Shown: positions 8,829 to 17,867, counted from the stretch's first letter. The stretch is DNA of 64,000 nt from Saprospiraceae bacterium (GCA_016708265.1 JADJGA010000011.1:777700-841699), one strand, 5' to 3'. A program made the numbers and translations. The notes: generated by a model not told the origin, from the letters alone.

Positions 8829-10514
8829 ATGTCATACTTTTTAAGGTTAGTTTTAATACCGGTTTTTTCAATACTACTTTCTCTTCAACTTTTTGGATAT
8901 GAAATTGTTGGGGGAGATCCTATCAAATGCCCTCCTAATATATCAATAAGCTGTTGCCAGGATTATAAAGATACAAATATTACAGGCCATCCGGGTATAA
9001 TTAATTATGTTTTCAATTATTACACTTATTCAGATTCAGTTGGCATTGATGAATGCAGGATAGGAACTGTTAAGCGTATCTGGACAGGTTATAATGAAGT
9101 AGGGCATTTCAGTTGTTCCCAGTATATTCATTTGGAAAGAAATGATATTTTCACAGGGAATATTAAATGGCCTAAGGACTGGTCAGGGTCATGCAGTGAT
9201 ATAATTCCATATAGTGAACCGGACTATGACATAGGTTTTTGCGATCAGATAGCACATACCTTCAAAGATGATACTTTCAGGTTTGATGAAAATGCCTGTG
9301 TAAAAATACTTAGAAACTGGAAAGTGATTGACTGGTGCGTATTCAAACCTAATACAAATTCAAATAAAGGAGTGTGGAATTATACTCAAACATTTATGAT
9401 ACTTGACAAAATAGCTCCGACAATCAATAGCTGCACTGACAGAACAGTGAAAGCACTTAATACTGATTGTAGTGCTGATGTGACATTTACCCAGGCAGCT
9501 ACTGATAATAACTGCGGTGAGAATTCAAATATGAAATGGATATATGAAATCGATATAAAAAACGATTGTAAAATTGACACCACAATAACCATTTATTCCA
9601 ATAATCCATCTGTGAGTCATAAGCATCTTCCAATCGGCAAGCATTTAATTAAATGGAAGGTGTATGATGGTTGTGCCAATGTTTCTACTTGCACAGAAAA
9701 TATAACTGTAAAAGATGGCAAACCACCTACATTGGTATGTTACATTTTTACATCTGCCAATCTTATACAGGGTGATGATACAATCCGCTTACCTGCCAGG
9801 CATTTTGTAAAAGAAGCATTTGATAACTGCTCACCAAAAAACAAACTGGTTTTTTCATTCAGCCCGGAAAAAAAAGATTCATTCCTTACATTTGACTGTG
9901 ATGATACCGGTTTTCAGTTTTTAAGGATCTATGCAATCGATGAAGCTGGCAATTCTGATTATACATATATCCTGGTCAGAATACAGGTAAATGAACCCTG
10001 TACATTTCACTCAATAAGTGGTATGATAAAAAATATCAATGATAAACCTATGAATAACGTTGCTCTTTCTCTGGAAGGAGCAGGAAGAACTTATAAAATC
10101 GGTAATACAGATACTACAGGGTCATTTAATTTACCATATAAAGAGAATTATTTAAAACCCAAACTTAAATTCTCACCATCATTGAATTCGAATTCATTCA
10201 TTGATGAGAAAGATATTTTCCTGCTAAAGGAATATTTGCTTGGGAAAATTGAATTAAGCGAACTTCAGAAATTTTCAGCTGATATGAACAATGATGGCAT
10301 ATTAACAACCAGCGACCTTAAATTGATGCGAAAATATTATTTTGTTCCGGAAACTTATTCTGAATTGAGTGAAAATGTAAAATTCTTTATAGAAAATATT
10401 TCAGAAAATATTCCTCTCAAAGAAATACAGTATATAGATGATTTCGTGAATTTTCTAAATATCAGATGCGTAATTAAAGGAGATCTGACTGATTATAAAA
10501 ATAGTAGTGAATAA
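8829..10514 (+). CDS. Secreted HYR-like/beta-sandwich protein with carboxypeptidase-like and dockerin-like C-terminus
   Basis: A 561-residue secreted protein with an N-terminal signal (about residues 1-23). Cysteine-rich beta-sandwich segments follow, with HYR-style phrases (DKIAPTINSCTDRTVKA; IGKHLIKWKVYDGCAN; FLRIYAIDEAGNSDY) at about 195-395. From about 400 comes a carboxypeptidase-regulatory-like fold (ISGMIKNINDKPMNNVALSL), then a dockerin type I-like pair with calcium-loop residues (DMNNDGILTTSDLKLMRKYY) at about 455-500. No sortase-like or Por-type C-terminal sorting tail is visible after the dockerin-like part. Such proteins are common in Saprospiria and likely act as adhesins or surface-matrix parts. 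No enzymatic motif is seen. It is monocistronic. Confidence 0.7.
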   Translation: MSYFLRLVLIPVFSILLSLQLFGYEIVGGDPIKCPPNISISCCQDYKDTNITGHPGIINYVFNYYTYSDSVGIDECRIGTVKRIWTGYNEVGHFSCSQYIHLERNDIFTGNIKWPKDWSGSCSDIIPYSEPDYDIGFCDQIAHTFKDDTFRFDENACVKILRNWKVIDWCVFKPNTNSNKGVWNYTQTFMILDKIAPTINSCTDRTVKALNTDCSADVTFTQAATDNNCGENSNMKWIYEIDIKNDCKIDTTITIYSNNPSVSHKHLPIGKHLIKWKVYDGCANVSTCTENITVKDGKPPTLVCYIFTSANLIQGDDTIRLPARHFVKEAFDNCSPKNKLVFSFSPEKKDSFLTFDCDDTGFQFLRIYAIDEAGNSDYTYILVRIQVNEPCTFHSISGMIKNINDKPMNNVALSLEGAGRTYKIGNTDTTGSFNLPYKENYLKPKLKFSPSLNSNSFIDEKDIFLLKEYLLGKIELSELQKFSADMNNDGILTTSDLKLMRKYYFVPETYSELSENVKFFIENISENIPLKEIQYIDDFVNFLNIRCVIKGDLTDYKNSSE

Positions 10515-10623
10515 ATTCAAATTTAAACCTCAGATCGTTAATGCAATTTACATCGATTGAGATTGTATTTATCACTTTTTTTGATCAATTATCTGAATTT
10601 TAATGCTATTTATCGAAAAAACA

Positions 10624-10654
10624 TTGATTTCAGATAAAAAAAATGATATATTTG
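10624..10654 (+). promoter_or_regulatory. Promoter of the SPFH/Arc operon
   Basis: A TATATTTG -7 box (10647-10654) matches TAnnTTTG, with a degenerate -33 element (TTGA, 10624-10627) 19 bp upstream. The start codon of the SPFH gene follows about 40 bp later. Confidence 0.5.
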
Positions 10655-10693
10655 TGATATCATTTTAATATTATAATAATAAATCTTTTTACA

Positions 10694-11542
10694 ATGAAAC
10701 ATGAAAATCAAATCAAAGGATTAAATGCTTACATGATGCTTATATTTATATTTGTCATCATTGCTTTGGGGATATTTTTAGTTTTAAGAATGCCTGTATT
10801 TGGTGTAGTACTGCTTGTAATTGCTTTTTTTATGCTGCCTGGATTATCAATTGTCAATCCGAATGAATCTCTGGTTCTTACTTTATTTGGTGAGTATAAA
10901 GGTACTATGATTGAAACCGGATTCTGGTGGGTGAACCCGTTTATGTTAAAAAGGAGAATATCGCTCCGTGCAAGAAACTTTAACAGTGAGCCGATCAAAG
11001 TCAATGATAAAATTGGCAATCCGATCATGATAGGAGCTGTAACAGTATGGAAAGTTAAGGATACTTTCAAAGCTGCATTTGATGTTGATGATTACGAACA
11101 TTTTGTACGTATCCAGACTGAAGCTGCTGTAAGGAAACTTGCAGGTATTTACCCTTATGATAATCTTGAGGATGAAGATGCAAAACTTACCCTCAGGGAT
11201 GGAGGAGAATTGGTCAACAAGCAACTTGAGCAGGAGATATCTGAAAGGCTCACAATAGCCGGAATTGAGATTATGGAAGCAAGAATAAACTATCTTGCCT
11301 ATGCTACTGAAATAGCAAGTGCAATGCTTAAACGGCAACAGGCAGTAGCTATAATTGCTGCCAGAACGAAAATTGTCGAGGGAGCTGTGAGCATGGTTGA
11401 AATGGCTCTGGAGCAATTGAGCAAAAAGAAGATAGTGCATCTTGATGAAGAACGTAAAGCTCAGATGGTAAGTAACCTGATGGTTGTTTTGACTTCCGAT
11501 AAAGATGTATCTCCGGTTGTCAATACAGGATCACTTCACTGA
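10694..11542 (+). CDS. SPFH/Band 7 membrane protein
   Basis: A 282-residue protein with two hydrophobic segments at about 13-55, then an SPFH/Band 7 domain. The domain opens with the family-typical NPNESLVLTLFGEYKGT and continues to about residue 210 with the helical EIMEARINYLAYATEIASAML segment. SPFH proteins form membrane cages or microdomains and often chaperone membrane proteases. Here no protease gene (NfeD or FtsH type) is adjacent. Instead a 61-residue Arc-type DNA-binding protein gene follows after 26 bp, an arrangement I recognise from other Bacteroidota SPFH loci. The protein ends with a short polar tail. Confidence 0.88.
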   Translation: MKHENQIKGLNAYMMLIFIFVIIALGIFLVLRMPVFGVVLLVIAFFMLPGLSIVNPNESLVLTLFGEYKGTMIETGFWWVNPFMLKRRISLRARNFNSEPIKVNDKIGNPIMIGAVTVWKVKDTFKAAFDVDDYEHFVRIQTEAAVRKLAGIYPYDNLEDEDAKLTLRDGGELVNKQLEQEISERLTIAGIEIMEARINYLAYATEIASAMLKRQQAVAIIAARTKIVEGAVSMVEMALEQLSKKKIVHLDEERKAQMVSNLMVVLTSDKDVSPVVNTGSLH

Positions 11543-11568
11543 TTTAAGTACCTTTAATCATATATAAA

Positions 11569-11754
11569 ATGTCTAAAAAAAAGACATTCGCATTGAGAAT
11601 AGATGACTCTGTCTACAGTTCAGTAGAGCAGTGGGCTGCTGATGAATTCAGAAGTGTAAACGGACAGCTTGAATGGATGATCAGGGAACAACTGAAGAAA
11701 GCAGGCAGGTTGAAAACAATTAAAAAAACTGAAAAAGATATAGTTTCAGAATAA
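11569..11754 (+). CDS. Small Arc/CopG-like DNA-binding protein
   Basis: A 61-residue protein whose N-terminus FALRIDDSVYSSVEQWAADE fits a ribbon-helix-helix fold: a beta strand, helix A, then a turn and helix B (SVNGQLEWMIREQLKKAG). The C-terminal 15 residues are basic. RHH proteins dimerise and bind DNA through the N-terminal strand. It is co-oriented with and 26 bp after the SPFH gene, so it may autoregulate that operon; this role is inferred. No toxin gene is beside it, so a toxin-antitoxin role is unlikely. Confidence 0.75.
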   Translation: MSKKKTFALRIDDSVYSSVEQWAADEFRSVNGQLEWMIREQLKKAGRLKTIKKTEKDIVSE

Positions 11755-11783
11755 AAATCGGTCATGAATTTGTAATTGTATAT

Positions 11784-11829
11784 CAGTCAACAGCGTTTAT
11801 TAATTTCAAATATAAAATGCTGTTGGCTG
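11784..11829. terminator. Inverted repeat between convergent genes, probable bidirectional terminator
   Basis: CAGTCAACAGC (11784-11794) pairs with GCTGTTGGCTG (11819-11829), 11 bp with one G-T, across a 24-nt AT-rich loop. It lies between the Arc-like gene and the oppositely oriented ychF. There is no strong T-run, so a terminator role is only likely. Confidence 0.4.
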
Positions 11830-11851
11830 ATTTATTGTTGACCTTTAAAAA

Positions 11852-12952
11852 CTAAACATTGAATCTGAAATGCATTACATCTCCGTCGTGAACGGTGTAA
11901 TCCTTGCCTTCCACATTCATTTTACCAGCTTCTTTGACAGCATGTTCTGATCCGTATTTAATAAAGTCACTGTATTTTATAACTTCAGCTCTTATAAACC
12001 CCTTTTCAAAGTCTGAATGAATTTCTCCTGCTGCTTCAGGAGCTTTTGCACCACTCCTCACTGTCCATGCCCGGGTTTCCTTCTCTCCTGCAGTCAGGAA
12101 TGTTATCAGTTTCAATAATTTGTAGGTAGCTTTAATAACCCTGTTAACTCCCGGTTCTTGTATATCGAGTTCATCAAGAAACATTTGTTTTTCTTCGGGA
12201 TCCTTGAATTCCATAAGGTCTGCTTCAATGGATGCACAGATGTGTATAACTTCTGCATCTTCATTTTCAACTAACTGTTCAAGAGCCTGAGTGTATTTAT
12301 TGCCGTATTTCATTGATTTTTCATCAACATTGAGAACATAAAGGACTGGTTTATCTGTGAGGAGCATCATATCCTTCAATATTTCTTCTTCTTCAGGAAT
12401 ATGGCACTGATAGTTCCTGCCCGGATTTCCTTTAGCTAAGAAATCATATATATGCTGTGCAAGTTCAGCTTTCTTTAAATCTGCTTTATCCCCACTTTTA
12501 GCATTTTTCTTGTATTTGTCAACTTTTTTTTCAGCTGTTTCAATGTCTTTAAGTAACAGCTCGGTATCAATGATTTCCTTGTCCCTCACCGGATCTATTG
12601 ATCCATCTACATGGACAATATTTTTATCATCAAAACAACGAATAACATGGAGAATCGCATCCACTTCTCTAATATTGGCAAGGAATTGATTTCCAAGGCC
12701 TTCTCCCTGGCTGGCTCCTTTGATAAGACCGGCAATATCCACAATCTGGATTGTTGTGGGTACAATTTTCTTTGTTTTAACGAGATCTCCTAAAATATCG
12801 AGTCTTTCATCAGGTACTGTGATAACACCAATATTAGGATCTTTTGTTGCAAAAGGGTAATTTGCCGCAAGTGCGCCCGCAGCGGTAAGTGCGTTAAATA
12901 ATGTTGACTTACCAACATTAGGCAAACCAACTATTCCTCCTCTTAATGGCAT
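11852..12952 (-). CDS. ychF: YchF/OLA1-family redox-regulated ATPase
   Basis: A 366-residue protein of the usual YchF length. It has the P-loop GLPNVGKST at residues 9-17, switch and G3 region VDIAGLIKGASQGEGLGNQF, the altered G4 motif typical of YchF (LNVDE, which favours ATP over GTP), a central coiled-coil insertion and a C-terminal TGS domain (KGFIRAEVIKYSDFI, EGKDYTVHDGDVMHFRFNV). YchF is a universally conserved ribosome- and stress-associated ATPase in the cytoplasm. It sits 5 bp after the LysM gene in the same direction, so the two may be co-transcribed. Confidence 0.96.
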   Translation of the reverse strand: MPLRGGIVGLPNVGKSTLFNALTAAGALAANYPFATKDPNIGVITVPDERLDILGDLVKTKKIVPTTIQIVDIAGLIKGASQGEGLGNQFLANIREVDAILHVIRCFDDKNIVHVDGSIDPVRDKEIIDTELLLKDIETAEKKVDKYKKNAKSGDKADLKKAELAQHIYDFLAKGNPGRNYQCHIPEEEEILKDMMLLTDKPVLYVLNVDEKSMKYGNKYTQALEQLVENEDAEVIHICASIEADLMEFKDPEEKQMFLDELDIQEPGVNRVIKATYKLLKLITFLTAGEKETRAWTVRSGAKAPEAAGEIHSDFEKGFIRAEVIKYSDFIKYGSEHAVKEAGKMNVEGKDYTVHDGDVMHFRFNV

Positions 12953-12957
12953 ATAAA

Positions 12958-14085
12958 TTATTTTAAATAATGCAGTTTTACAAAAAATCTTGAATCCAAT
13001 GCTCCCAAAGTCATTGCTGCTTCAGGCGAAAGTACGACTTTTACATTATCCGGATAAGTATTTGTAGGAATATTTCCAATCACCCTGGCAAATATTTTTC
13101 TCTGCACCATGGGATTGTTAATTTCGATCATGGTATTCAATGCTGCATCATTGCTAAGTACATACACACCCCTGACTCTGCTTTGTTTATTCCAAAGTGC
13201 GATACCACTATCTTTATGAGATTTAAGAATATGTTCCTGCCGTTCATTTTCAGTATTTTCAGGCTCACTTACAGGTCTGCTTATTACACCTACAAACTCT
13301 ATCTTCTCTTTGTTATCATTTTTCAGTATCGCTTTTCTATCTTTTATGGATTTAACCCTGGAATCCGGATTTTCGGGTTGCTTTTTTGCAACAGCCACCG
13401 AATTATCACCGGAATCTGATCCGTTCTTTGATTTTTTATCCTTTGCTAATTCAGATTCCTTTTGTTTCTTTGATTTTGTCTTTTGGAATGATACATCATT
13501 CAATACTATTTTATTAAATGTAATTGGTTTTTCCCTGACTACCGGTTCTAACTGTTTTACCCTGGAATCAGGTAAAATATTGCTTACCATCTCCGAAACT
13601 CTTCTATTTGAGTCCAGATATCCTATATACAAAATCTGACCAAGGCTAAGATCCATATTTTTCAGCTTGTTCAATTTCATAAGGTCTTCGATATCCATAT
13701 CCAGATATACCTTTGCTATCCTGAATAGGGTTTCCTTTTGTCCAACCTTGTAAAAAACCTTTGAGTTATTGCTTTTTCTTCTATAAGATTCCTTCACAAG
13801 GAGTTCTTTATTTAATGGGACCAAAATTATTGAACCATTTGACAAAGGCTTTTTGTTTAAACCCCAATTGAAGGAATATATATCTGAGATATCAACATTG
13901 AATATTTTTGAAATGCTGTAAACCGTATTTCCCGGTTCGACTCTATATTCAAAAGCAAGGCCTTTACCTTCAGTGTAATTTAAAAAAATGGAGTCCTGTT
14001 TAGTTACATTTTGGGAATAGACAAATCCACTTAATAAAATCCCAATTGAGATCAAAAATAATTTTATTTCAGTATATTTGTGCAT
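12958..14085 (-). CDS. Secreted LysM-domain protein
   Basis: The in-frame ATG at 14085 is preferred because it opens directly into a signal peptide (MHKYTEIKLFLISIGILLSG, cleavage near VYSQ); a longer frame from 14109 would add eight polar residues before it. The mature protein has two LysM modules at about 45-95 (YRVEPGNTVYSISKIFNVDI) and 110-155 (YKVGQKETLFRIAKVYLDMD). A long Lys/Ser/Glu-rich linker follows, then a folded C-terminal region (IEINNPMVQRKIFARVIGNI, LSPEAAMTLGALDSRFFVKL) like those of Bacteroidota SPOR/RlpA-adjacent LysM proteins. It likely binds peptidoglycan in the periplasm. No hydrolase catalytic motif is seen. Confidence 0.85.
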   Translation of the reverse strand: MHKYTEIKLFLISIGILLSGFVYSQNVTKQDSIFLNYTEGKGLAFEYRVEPGNTVYSISKIFNVDISDIYSFNWGLNKKPLSNGSIILVPLNKELLVKESYRRKSNNSKVFYKVGQKETLFRIAKVYLDMDIEDLMKLNKLKNMDLSLGQILYIGYLDSNRRVSEMVSNILPDSRVKQLEPVVREKPITFNKIVLNDVSFQKTKSKKQKESELAKDKKSKNGSDSGDNSVAVAKKQPENPDSRVKSIKDRKAILKNDNKEKIEFVGVISRPVSEPENTENERQEHILKSHKDSGIALWNKQSRVRGVYVLSNDAALNTMIEINNPMVQRKIFARVIGNIPTNTYPDNVKVVLSPEAAMTLGALDSRFFVKLHYLK

Positions 14086-14106
14086 GGTATTGTAGTTTTC
14101 AACTTG

Positions 14107-14114
14107 CAAATATA
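14107..14114 (-). promoter_or_regulatory. Possible -7 box for the LysM-ychF operon
   Basis: On the minus strand TATATTTG (TAnnTTTG) lies about 22 bp before the chosen LysM ATG in the divergent gap with kdsB. No TTTG is found at -33. The placement supports the 14085 start over 14109, because a start at 14109 would lie within or before this promoter. Confidence 0.4.
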
Positions 14115-14151
14115 TTACTATTTTTTATAATATGTATTAAATTTTAAAAAA

Positions 14152-14880
14152 ATGTCAAAAATTATTGCAATAATCCCTGCCAGGTATGATTCTTCAAGGC
14201 TTCCCGGCAAAGTTTTAGAAAAAATAGGAGATAAAACCATGCTGAATCTGGTTTGGGATCAGGTAAAAAAAACTGAAATGGTTGAAGAAGTTATAATTGC
14301 AACTGATGATGAAAGGATAATGGGAGAAGCAGAATATTTCGGAGGACAGTCAGAAATGACATTTAGCTCTCACAGATCAGGTACAGACAGATGTGCTCAG
14401 GTAGCTTCTCAATTCTGGGAATCCGACATAATAATAAATATCCAGGCAGATGAACCATTCATTGACCCTGAAATTATAGATATGCTTGGCAAAAAGATGA
14501 TTGAAGATGACTGGATTGAAATAGCGACTTTGTGTACCAGAATAAAGGATCGTAATGAAGTATCTGACCCAAATACAGTAAAAATAGTAAAGGATAATTT
14601 CAACAAAGCTTTGTATTTCAGCCGGGCTCCAATTCCATATTTCCGGGATAGTGTTGGGTCTATTGAAAATCAATACAGGCACATTGGTATTTATGCTTTC
14701 CGTAATAAATCGCTTCAATCAATTACAAAGTTGAGTGAATCTTTTCTCGAAAAGGCAGAAAAGCTGGAACAGCTAAGATGGATGGAGAATGGATATAAAA
14801 TCCATGTATTTGAAACTGAATACAAAGGAACAGGCATAGATACTCCGGTAGACCTTGAAAAAGCCAGACAAAATCAATAA
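14152..14880 (+). CDS. kdsB: 3-deoxy-manno-octulosonate cytidylyltransferase (CMP-Kdo synthetase)
   Basis: A 242-residue enzyme of normal KdsB length. It carries the N-terminal nucleotide-binding motif IPARYDSSRLPGK (8-20), the ATDDERI segment, the HRSGTDRCAQVA substrate motif, and NIQADEPFI (the family usually has QGDEP; here Ala replaces Gly). Later come FSRAPIPYFRD and the HIGIYAFR segment. It makes CMP-Kdo from CTP and Kdo for the LPS inner core, confirming a Gram-negative LPS organism. Its stop overlaps the stop of the convergent lipoprotein gene by seven bases. Confidence 0.96.
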   Translation: MSKIIAIIPARYDSSRLPGKVLEKIGDKTMLNLVWDQVKKTEMVEEVIIATDDERIMGEAEYFGGQSEMTFSSHRSGTDRCAQVASQFWESDIIINIQADEPFIDPEIIDMLGKKMIEDDWIEIATLCTRIKDRNEVSDPNTVKIVKDNFNKALYFSRAPIPYFRDSVGSIENQYRHIGIYAFRNKSLQSITKLSESFLEKAEKLEQLRWMENGYKIHVFETEYKGTGIDTPVDLEKARQNQ

Positions 14881-15923
14881 GGGATCACCATATTGGGCAA
14901 GTATCCGGCAGAAAGTGTTTTTATAAGTTTTCCTTTTTTAGAATAAATATATACTTTCCCTTTCTCAGCAAAATTCAAGGCATCTGTAACATAAAGCAGG
15001 TGACGTTTATTATCAATACCCAATCCGTAAAAATTTTCATTCTGTCTATTTACGACTGTTTCTGCAATGATTTTTCCCGAAACGGGGATTTTCATAACAT
15101 CATTATACATTACATACAAAGTGTCCTTACTTTGATTTAACTGCATGCCTGAATTGAAAATATTCAGGACCTGATCGAAATGAAGAGAATCGACATTCTT
15201 TAAGGTTTTAATATCGCTTTTGAAAAGGCTCCCTTTAATTCCATCATAAGAATTGCCAATACACAAAGTCCATAAAAATCCGTTTTTGTCAATTACCACC
15301 TGAGAAGGACTTATACCGGTTTTAATACTGTCTGTCAGCTTATCTTTTTCACTATCAATCACATATATCCATTTCGAAACTGGTTTGCCAAATGCCCAGG
15401 GACAGCTTGCAAATATTTGCTTACCATTCATGGCAAAGTTTTCAATCCATCTGCCTGTTTTTATCTCTCCCGTCAATTTATCTTCACTTAAGGAATAAAC
15501 ATTTATCTTATTAGCAAAAATATCTGATATATAGGCTTTTGAATCACTTATTTTTATCATTTGTCTTGGTGAGGTCAAACCGGAAGTTGTTTTAATATGT
15601 TTAAAATCCGGGATATTAACCTTCCTGACCAGACCTGAATTATTAACTATCAGATATGCTTTATCTCCTGAAATTTGCATGCTCTGCAAAACATCACCTA
15701 TATTTTCATTGTTTGCCTTCTGAAATACATCAGGATAAATGGAGTCTTTGGCATAATGATAATAATATACTGATGAATTTGCCTGATTGTACAGACCTTC
15801 ATTCACAATGAAAATGCCTTCACCTTCAACAAAAGTGCTATTGTCACTATCAGGAACCTTATCATCACATGAAAATGATATCAATATAACTAAAATAGCT
15901 AGAAAAACCGAATATTTGTACAT
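14874..15923 (-). CDS. BtuG-like YncE/DUF5074 beta-propeller surface lipoprotein
   Basis: A 349-residue lipoprotein with signal ending at Cys19 (ILISFSC) followed by DDK, fitting surface export. The rest is a repeated four-strand blade pattern of a YncE-like beta-propeller: FIVNEGLYNQANSSVYYY, AYLIVNNSGLVRKVNI, AYISDIFANKINVYSL, GISPSQVVIDKNGFLW, and HLLYVTDALNFAEKGKVYIY. This is the DUF5074 pattern of BtuG, the surface B12-binding partner of BtuB in Bacteroides. A structured leader resembling a cobalamin riboswitch precedes it (16000-16159), which supports the B12 link. No btuB receptor gene lies in the window. Function in B12 capture is inference from family and leader. Confidence 0.75.
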   Translation of the reverse strand: MYKYSVFLAILVILISFSCDDKVPDSDNSTFVEGEGIFIVNEGLYNQANSSVYYYHYAKDSIYPDVFQKANNENIGDVLQSMQISGDKAYLIVNNSGLVRKVNIPDFKHIKTTSGLTSPRQMIKISDSKAYISDIFANKINVYSLSEDKLTGEIKTGRWIENFAMNGKQIFASCPWAFGKPVSKWIYVIDSEKDKLTDSIKTGISPSQVVIDKNGFLWTLCIGNSYDGIKGSLFKSDIKTLKNVDSLHFDQVLNIFNSGMQLNQSKDTLYVMYNDVMKIPVSGKIIAETVVNRQNENFYGLGIDNKRHLLYVTDALNFAEKGKVYIYSKKGKLIKTLSAGYLPNMVIPY

Positions 15924-15999
15924 AATAATTTTTTTTTGATAGATAAGGTTAAAGCACTTACGGTTAAAATCCAGACCTTTTCTGTATTAATAATAGCGT

Positions 16000-16159
16000 A
16001 ACTACTCAGGTCCTGATGAAAATGAAGTATTGTTTAATCCGGATTTTTTTACCAAAGGGCAAAAATGGTGCCAAAACAAGCATCTGTTGCCATATTCACA
16101 CCGGATTTAATCCGATGTTACCAAAATTTAGCACCTATGGAGCAATTACCTGAATAGTT
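16000..16159 (-). ncRNA. Structured leader RNA, candidate cobalamin riboswitch
   Basis: In the minus-strand leader of the BtuG-like gene, 12 nt (AACTATTCAGGT, 16159-16148) pair with ACCTGAGTAGTT (16011-16000), with one G-U, enclosing about 136 nt. Inside, GGTGCTAAA pairs with TTTGGCACC (one G-U), and the core contains AATCCGGTGTGAAT followed by GGCAACAG. This recalls the conserved GGTGTGAATCCGG and CAG core of cobalamin riboswitches. The 3' end holds CATCAGGACCTG, like a B12 box but two bases shorter than the usual CAGGAgACCTG form. The fit is therefore imperfect and a variant class is possible. Just upstream at 16206-16237 a 7-bp inverted repeat TGAGAAT/ATTCTCA separates it from the preceding gene. 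Confidence 0.55.
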
Positions 16160-16283
16160 ACCTTTATTCTATGAGATAATATAAATAAATAATAAAAAAT
16201 CATAATGAGAATACTATAATACTTAAAATAATTCTCACAAATAAAAGAAAAAATATTTTAAATCAAAAAATTCATAGAGTCAA

Positions 16284-17867
16284 TCAATCGTCTTTCTCAG
16301 CAATCTCATAACTTGTACTCTGGAAATACTCCCTTCCAAACATATCTTTTGCCTTGATTTCGATTATATGTATACCTGCCTCTATATTTTTTGGAATAGA
16401 TGCTTTCCAGAGGTGATTACATTTATCGGGATTAGAAGGTCTTCTCCCGTCAAGTAAAATATCAGAATAATCCCAATCATTGATCATTTTTAAGTATGCA
16501 GGATCGTAATCATAAGTGTAATCCATAAGCTTCCAGTCACCAGTATCAATTCTGTACCATAAAGTATCTGACCGACTCCCGATAAAGAAATTTGCCCAAA
16601 CATAAGCTGCCGGCCACCTGTCTTTCTCAATAATCTTTGGAGCGAATACTCCCATTTTGTGATCAAAAGGTTTACCTGCCACTTTATAGTCAAATGTATA
16701 TTTATTGCCTGAAAAATTCAGATAAATATATCCTTTTGGAGTACCATCTCTCATTGTTGACAAAGGAATTCCATCTTCATCGAGTCTGCCGCTGTACCAG
16801 TCACCGCAACTCGCGCCTACATTCATATGATGATGCCTTCCTTCCTGCAGCCAGCCTTCCTTTTCTGTGAAAAAATCCTGGCTTTGCCAATGAGTATGCG
16901 CTGAAAGTGATAAAGTATTGGGAAAATCCTTAAGTAGTTTGAATAATCTGTTCCTGTGATTGTCATTAAATGAATCTCCACCCTCAAATTCGCTTAATGG
17001 TATATGAAATGCAAGAACAACCAAATAGTCTTTTGGTACAAATTTCAGATCATTTTCTATAAATTTGAACTGATCTTCACGAAAACCTCCCCAATAACCT
17101 TTACTTCCCCTGGGATCAGGATACAGAATATCGTCAAGGATAATAAAATGAACTTTACCATGATTAAGGGAATAATTTGCCGGCCCAAATTCTCTTTCAA
17201 AAGTTTCATCTGCCAGGGAGTCAAACACAACATCATAATTTTCATCATGATTGCCCATCACATTATACCAGGGTACACGGGCATATTTGATGGCATTTTT
17301 GTATGGCATAAATAAGTCTAAATTGTCGCCTACCAGATCCCCGAGGCTGATCCCGAAAGCTACCTTATCAAAATCTTTAATATCACTTACTATTCCATTT
17401 AAAAAATAATCGACTTCTTTTTCATTGTATGGCTGAGGATCTCCAAAAACAAGGATCCTGAAATCATTTTTTACAACATAGGGTATCAGTCCGAAATTAA
17501 CAGATTTTGGCAAAGGCCCGGTTGGTGAAACTCCCTGATATTGAAGCCTGGGACTTCCTTTTGGCTTGTGAATATAGAAAAACTGAGGCTGATTGTGGGA
17601 ATTGGCAGGAACATAATAATCTGAAGGCTTTATCACAAAAACAATATTATCATTTCCAACAGGTAATGAGTATTCACCTTCGGCTCCGGTTTTGACTACA
17701 TTTATTCCATTTGAAACACCTACACCGGCTATTCCTTTTTCCTCCTTATCTTTTAATCCATTTCTGTTTATATCTTCATAGACAAACCCTTTGACCTGAT
17801 TTTGGGCAATTATATAATTTGGAACAGTAAGCAGTAAGGTAATGAATAATAGAATATATTTTTTCAT
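16284..17867 (-). CDS. Secreted calcineurin-like metallophosphoesterase
   Basis: A 527-residue protein with signal peptide (cleavage near IIAQ, residue ~22). An SdrD B/carboxypeptidase-like N-domain follows at about 25-110 (GFVYEDINRNGLKDKEEKG, a Ca-loop-like turn). The metallophosphoesterase domain lies at about 135-390 with metal ligands in FGDPQPY, SLGDLVGD, NVMGNHDE, LAFHIPL and SAHTHW. A C-terminal beta-sandwich domain (MetallophosC type) ends the protein. The enzyme should be periplasmic or exported and cleave phosphate esters of unknown kind. It is monocistronic with its own promoter at 17913-17944. Confidence 0.9.
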   Translation of the reverse strand: MKKYILLFITLLLTVPNYIIAQNQVKGFVYEDINRNGLKDKEEKGIAGVGVSNGINVVKTGAEGEYSLPVGNDNIVFVIKPSDYYVPANSHNQPQFFYIHKPKGSPRLQYQGVSPTGPLPKSVNFGLIPYVVKNDFRILVFGDPQPYNEKEVDYFLNGIVSDIKDFDKVAFGISLGDLVGDNLDLFMPYKNAIKYARVPWYNVMGNHDENYDVVFDSLADETFEREFGPANYSLNHGKVHFIILDDILYPDPRGSKGYWGGFREDQFKFIENDLKFVPKDYLVVLAFHIPLSEFEGGDSFNDNHRNRLFKLLKDFPNTLSLSAHTHWQSQDFFTEKEGWLQEGRHHHMNVGASCGDWYSGRLDEDGIPLSTMRDGTPKGYIYLNFSGNKYTFDYKVAGKPFDHKMGVFAPKIIEKDRWPAAYVWANFFIGSRSDTLWYRIDTGDWKLMDYTYDYDPAYLKMINDWDYSDILLDGRRPSNPDKCNHLWKASIPKNIEAGIHIIEIKAKDMFGREYFQSTSYEIAEKDD

